From NCBI GenBank assembly GCA_001464795.1, contig LNEB01000014.1:310001-374000 (forward strand): a stretch of 64,000 bases of DNA, given 5' to 3'. The stretch's first letter is position 1. Every line of letters begins with the position of its first letter. This stretch comes from Bdellovibrionales bacterium Ga0074139. Its GTDB lineage: Bacteria; Bdellovibrionota; Bdellovibrionia; Bdellovibrionales; Bdellovibrionaceae. The notes beneath the pieces are model-generated. The model was not told where the DNA came from. It made no database searches and saw nothing but the letters and a program-made list of their open reading frames with translations. Below, piece after piece: positions 60,675 to 64,000 of this stretch. The position numbers were made by a program, and so were the translations under genes.

Positions 60675-61712
60675 ATGAAGTCTGTTCATCTCAGCTACAG
60701 TAAATCGAAAATAGACAAAGCTGGTGAACTTTTAAAGGGAGGACTCAGCTCTAACGATGAAACAATTCAAGCCTTAGAGATACTGTCGAATTGGCGCGCA
60801 GTTCATGCTATGCCGCTTGATACTTTTGCTAAAGTATTGAAAACGAGAGCTGAAAAAATCAGCGCCGATGCGATTATTGCGCAAAGATTAAAAAGAACAC
60901 CATCAATTTTACTTAAACTTTCAAACCACAAAACAATGCGATTATCTACAATGCAAGATATTGGTGGATTAAGAGCTATCTTAGCTACAACAGAAGAAGT
61001 TTATGAATTATTAGCCTTGTATAAAAATTCAAGATCTAAACACTCCATGTTTTCGCTGGATGATTACATTAATCAACCAAAAATGGATGGATATCGCAGT
61101 GTTCACCTTATTTATAAATTAGCGAAAACTCCGAGTTTATTTTTAGAAATACAACTGAGATCGCAGCTTCAGCATATCTGGGCTACTGGCGTTGAAGTTT
61201 TTGGAACCTTGAAAAACAGTTCTTTTAAATCAGGTCAAGGCAGCCGAAAGTGGCTAGAGTTTTTTGCACTCTTAAGTTCAGTATTCGCAATAAAAGAAAA
61301 TAAACCAATTTTAGAACAACATCGATCTTTATCAAAAAGTGAGCTTATTGAAAAATTAAAAATGATAATTACAGAGTTGCAAGCAATAGATAATCTTAAT
61401 GTTTATACTGCAGTATACAAAACTTTCTCGAAAACAACTGCCAAAGGCAGAAAAGGACACTACAGCTTAATTTTGCTAAACTCTCGTGAAAACACAATTT
61501 CATTAAAGACATATAGTGCCAATCAATTCGAAATCGCTGCACAAGCCTACCTAGATTTAGAGACAAAGCATTTTGATGATAAACAAATAAACATTGTTCT
61601 AGTTAATACGGGAGATATTAAAAAACTTGAAGAAAGTTATCCGAACTACTTCATGGATACGAAAACTCTTGTAAGAAATTTATCTTTAATAATGCTTGGG
61701 AAGTTTTTATGA
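60675..61712 (+). CDS. RelA/SpoT-domain nucleotide synthetase with C-terminal extension
   Basis: 345 residues. Synthetase motifs: R-L-K-R-T-P-S-I-L-L-K (71-81), D95 in D-I-G-G-L-R, M-D-G-Y-R-S-V-H (Y140, H144) and E-I-Q-L-R (E158, Q160, R162), all of which carry the core (p)ppGpp-synthetase residues. No HD hydrolase domain is present. A C-terminal region of about 130 residues has no Cys and is not recognised. Relatives are common in mobile regions. ToxSAS and CapRel show that such enzymes can be phage defence toxins (known in other bacteria). Its stop is 4 bases from the tRNA. Confidence 0.88.
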   Translation: MKSVHLSYSKSKIDKAGELLKGGLSSNDETIQALEILSNWRAVHAMPLDTFAKVLKTRAEKISADAIIAQRLKRTPSILLKLSNHKTMRLSTMQDIGGLRAILATTEEVYELLALYKNSRSKHSMFSLDDYINQPKMDGYRSVHLIYKLAKTPSLFLEIQLRSQLQHIWATGVEVFGTLKNSSFKSGQGSRKWLEFFALLSSVFAIKENKPILEQHRSLSKSELIEKLKMIITELQAIDNLNVYTAVYKTFSKTTAKGRKGHYSLILLNSRENTISLKTYSANQFEIAAQAYLDLETKHFDDKQINIVLVNTGDIKKLEESYPNYFMDTKTLVRNLSLIMLGKFL

Positions 61713-61715
61713 ATT

Positions 61716-61805
61716 TGGCGGAGAGAGTGGGATTCGAACCCACGTTAGGTTTGACCCTAAACACGCTTTCCAAGCGTGCGCCTTCAGCCACTCGGCCATC
61801 TCTCC
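61716..61805 (-). tRNA. tRNA-Ser (anticodon GGA)
   Basis: A 90-base gene read on the minus strand: acceptor GGAGAGA pairs with TCTCTCC, anticodon loop T-T-GGA-A-A within stem CACGC/GCGTG, long variable arm (TTTAGGGTCAAACCTAA), T-loop GTTCGAATC and an encoded GCCA end. Its 3' end is the site of the putative island. Its encoded CCA differs by one base from the distal copy. Confidence 0.97.
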
Positions 61806-61878
61806 GTATTTTAGAATAGGCAGTGATAACATTGCGAGCCCCAGAGCTCAATGATGACTCAGGGCAAAATTTGATATT

Positions 61879-62673
61879 TTAGAAAGTCATCGAGGATAAG
61901 CCACGGTCCAAAATCATGATCAGTACAAAACCGATCAAAATTCCAAAAGTGGCTTGTTTTTCTCGGTCGACCCCATGGGATTCAGGTATGACTTCGTGAC
62001 TGATCACAAACAGCATGGCACCTGCACACAAAGCAAACGCAATGGGTAGGATATCTTGAACCAAATGCACTCCCCAAAATCCGATGGGAACACCGACGGC
62101 TTCCACCACACCGGTCAGGGCGGTGATCAGTAAAATCTTTTTGAAATTCACTCCGATGGTTTTAAGTCCCAGCGCCACAATCAGGCCCTCGGGGAAGTCT
62201 TGAAGCGCAATCGCTATGGAAAGGGACAATCCCAGTTGAGCCTGCCCGCTTCCTAGTCCCACACCTACCGCTAAGCCTTCAGGAAGATTGTGAAGTGCCA
62301 CTGCCATGATAACAAGGGCTTGGCGGTTCCAGTTTTTCCGGTCGGTGAGATTTTCTACTTTATCAAAATGTTCGTGAGGGATCAGATGATGGAACCAGTA
62401 AAGTAAAAAAGCCCCCAGCAAAGTATAGAGTCCGACTTTTAGCGAAGCAAAGAACGGCGACATCCCTTGGCCCTCGAGCAAATCCAATGCAGGCATCAGC
62501 AATGAAAAAAAGGTGGCACCTAACATCACACCACCACTGAGCCCTAAAAAAAGACTTTTTGTTTCATCTTTAAGCGAATTCATTAATAAAGCAGGCAAAG
62601 CCCCAGCTGTTGTTGCAAAAAAAACAAGCAAGGTTCCAAACAGCAGAGCTTCAGTGACCGACCAATTAAGCAT
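61879..62673 (-). CDS. ZIP-family metal transporter
   Basis: About 264 residues from the ATG at 62673 (a TTG at 62694 is less likely). Eight or so membrane helices, with the metal motifs A-L-H-N-L-P-E-G-L-A-V and L-Q-D-F-P-E-G-L-I-V in helices 4 and 5, and a His-rich loop (H-H-L-I-P-H-E-H). It resembles GufA-type importers of zinc or iron. It lies beside the tRNA but outside the island. Confidence 0.93.
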   Translation of the reverse strand: MLNWSVTEALLFGTLLVFFATTAGALPALLMNSLKDETKSLFLGLSGGVMLGATFFSLLMPALDLLEGQGMSPFFASLKVGLYTLLGAFLLYWFHHLIPHEHFDKVENLTDRKNWNRQALVIMAVALHNLPEGLAVGVGLGSGQAQLGLSLSIAIALQDFPEGLIVALGLKTIGVNFKKILLITALTGVVEAVGVPIGFWGVHLVQDILPIAFALCAGAMLFVISHEVIPESHGVDREKQATFGILIGFVLIMILDRGLSSMTF

Positions 62674-62718
62674 ACTAAAAGTGTGACAGAACAAGAGCTT
62701 TTATGCCATTTATATTCC

Positions 62719-63780
62719 ATGAACATTGATCAAGTTTTTAATCAAAGCCAAAGCTGGATTTATTTTTTTGCTTTTTTGTTTGTTAGCTTCATTTTGTTTT
62801 TTATATTACAAAAATTTGTTTTTCAGACTCAAAAACACTTTCAGAACCGCCAATCACACTTTTTTCTTCAATCTTTTTTAAAGCTTCGATTGGATCGCCC
62901 AGTTGCAGGAATTCTTCTGACTTTTCTTTGGCTTTCATTTTATAAACTCTTAGGCCTTCCCGAACAGTTTGGAAAGCCTTTTGCAACCACTCTACAGATT
63001 GTTCAATCTTTACTACTGATTCAAATTGGTTATTTGGTCTGTGAAGCCATTGGTTTGTGGCTTCAACAGGCAGCAAGCCAAACTAACAATTTAGCCCAAC
63101 AACAACTAGTTCCATTGATCAGCAAAACTCTAAAAGTTTTGGTGGTTTTAATTGGAATTCTGCTTTTGATACAAAGCCTTGGCTTTAATGTTATCTCTTT
63201 ACTGGCTGGTCTTGGTCTGGGCGGCCTAGCTTTAGCTTTAGCGGCTCAAGACACAGCTGCTAATTTTTTTGGATCATTAATGATTTTAGTCGACCAACCA
63301 TTTAAAATTGGTGACCTGATTAAAATTGGCGATACAGAAGGTACTGTGGAAAATATCGGCTTTAGATCCACTCGAATTCGCACTTATGATCGATCTTTGG
63401 TCACTCTTCCCAATTCTTTTGTAGCGAAAGAAAAAATCGACAACTTAACACTTAGGGATTCATTTAGAATTCGCCACGTTTTAGGCTTTATTTACTCAAC
63501 GCCAACAACTTTGTTACAATCCTACTGCGAAGAACTGCGTAAAGATTTTTCCTTGAATCCAATCATTGTTAAAGAAGACATTCGTGTTTACTTACAAGAA
63601 TTAGGAGACTTCAACTTACAAGTTTTAGTTCAAGTCTATGTCACACCAATGACACCCATCGAATTTGCAGCCTTTCGTCAAGACGTACTGATTCAAGTTA
63701 TGAATTTGGCTGAAAAGCGTGGCCTTGAATTCGCCTTTCCTACACAAACTCATCATATTTCAGAACACACTAAAGTCTAG
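62719..63780 (+). CDS. MscS-family mechanosensitive channel
   Basis: About 353 residues from the ATG at 62719. An N-terminal set of three or four helices leads to the pore helix G-L-G-L-G-G-L-A-L-A-L-A-A-Q-D-T, then the beta-domain (F-K-I-G-D-L-I-K, G-T-V-E-N-I-G-F-R-S-T, L-P-N-S-F). It opens on membrane stretch to release solutes. Divergent from the ZIP gene with 45 bases between. Confidence 0.93.
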   Translation: MNIDQVFNQSQSWIYFFAFLFVSFILFFILQKFVFQTQKHFQNRQSHFFLQSFLKLRLDRPVAGILLTFLWLSFYKLLGLPEQFGKPFATTLQIVQSLLLIQIGYLVCEAIGLWLQQAASQTNNLAQQQLVPLISKTLKVLVVLIGILLLIQSLGFNVISLLAGLGLGGLALALAAQDTAANFFGSLMILVDQPFKIGDLIKIGDTEGTVENIGFRSTRIRTYDRSLVTLPNSFVAKEKIDNLTLRDSFRIRHVLGFIYSTPTTLLQSYCEELRKDFSLNPIIVKEDIRVYLQELGDFNLQVLVQVYVTPMTPIEFAAFRQDVLIQVMNLAEKRGLEFAFPTQTHHISEHTKV

Positions 63781-63896
63781 AGGCCGAATTTTACTGACTC
63801 GGCTAATATCTAGAATAGTGACGCAAAAAAAAGAGATCAATAATATTTGCCCAATTCCCGATTAGACTGTTAGAACGCCTTTAAAGAAAGTGGTTC

Positions 63897-64000
63897 ATGG
63901 GATTCAAGCTTATTTTATTATTGTTTTCTGTTATTTTTATTGGATGCCAATCATCCATTCCCCGACAGCCCAGCAGCCTCAACTCTACATTTGATCCTAA
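63897..64000 (+). CDS. Lipoprotein, 5' part only
   Basis: 34 codons are seen. M-G-F-K-L-I-L-L-L-F-S-V-I-F-I-G-C gives a lipobox I-G-C, followed by Q-S-S-I-P-R-Q-P-S-S. An AAAGAAAG lies upstream of the ATG. The rest runs out of the window. Confidence 0.75.
   Translation, partial: MGFKLILLLFSVIFIGCQSSIPRQPSSLNSTFDP

Noticed and set aside
58051-61727. Integrase or excisionase for the putative island
   Set aside because: No tyrosine or serine recombinase motif was found in any of the three genes.
61651-61851. A 66-codon ORF on the minus strand across the tRNA
   Set aside because: It is only the open frame through the tRNA-Ser gene.
1-64000. CRISPR arrays, rRNA genes and intact IS elements
   Set aside because: I saw no regularly spaced repeats, no rRNA and no transposase with inverted ends.

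Overview
The window comes from the chromosome of an AT-rich Gram-negative bacterium with a very compact gene layout. Many stop and start codons overlap as ATGA, GTGA or TTGA. It also has lipobox lipoproteins, outer-membrane barrel candidates, exported proteases and a large set of wall-active enzymes. Two M14 murein-peptide peptidases, MltF- and Slt-type transglycosylases, a PBP4-type peptidase, DUF3015 and DUF4105 proteins and trypsin-like lipoproteins together suggest a Bdellovibrio-like (Bdellovibrionota) organism. That assignment is inference; no taxonomic marker is complete here apart from housekeeping genes.

1-29 kb: envelope and housekeeping genes. They include a DUF3015 pair, a DUF4105 protein, a lipoprotein hydrolase, MltF, glmU-glmS (UDP-GlcNAc supply), an M14 peptidase, a HAD phosphatase, an unusual histidine kinase next to a sigma-54 response regulator, a phosphoesterase lipoprotein, an agmatinase-family enzyme, mutY, a PBP4 homologue, a DEAD-box helicase, a poly(A) polymerase, a transketolase-like protein, adenosine deaminase and proline iminopeptidase. 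Between 23.15 and 24.46 kb three copies of a roughly 45-bp repeat surround a two-gene block. Two of the copies supply the last codons and the stop of their neighbouring genes.

29.4-40.4 kb: an aromatic and menaquinone supercluster. menF-menD-menH run on the minus strand. Divergent from them run a type I-beta DAHP synthase, menG/ubiE, a PP-loop ATPase and a GNAT-like protein. Facing these is a minus-strand operon ung-aroB-aroA-aroKDE. Its last gene is a single protein with shikimate kinase, type I dehydroquinase and shikimate dehydrogenase modules. The order AroB, AroA, AroK, AroD, AroE is the same as in the eukaryotic pentafunctional AROM protein, here split over three overlapping genes. I regard this as one of the two strongest observations in the window.

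40.6-58 kb: a short ribosome-hibernation-like protein, an exported M14 peptidase, lexA, Slt, a Gcr-type membrane protein, rsmG, lipases, an FKBP, a zinc-ribbon protein, an RhlE helicase and a barrel-matrixin-kinase operon whose matrixin ends in an LPPTG sorting-like signal. A membrane cluster follows (two polytopic proteins, a fatty-acid-hydroxylase family enzyme and a UbiA prenyltransferase), then a lipoprotein and a trypsin-like protease.

58.05-61.73 kb: a putative small genomic island. An 11-bp copy of the tRNA-Ser(GGA) 3' end at 58051, with a terminator-like element beside it, pairs with the intact tRNA at 61716. Between them lie an exported, membrane-anchored protein with a caspase-like His/Cys dyad, an exported TIKI/EreA-like protein and a RelA/SpoT-type nucleotide synthetase preceded by AT-rich direct repeats. 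This is the second strongest observation. The window ends with a ZIP metal transporter, an MscS-type channel and the start of a lipoprotein gene.
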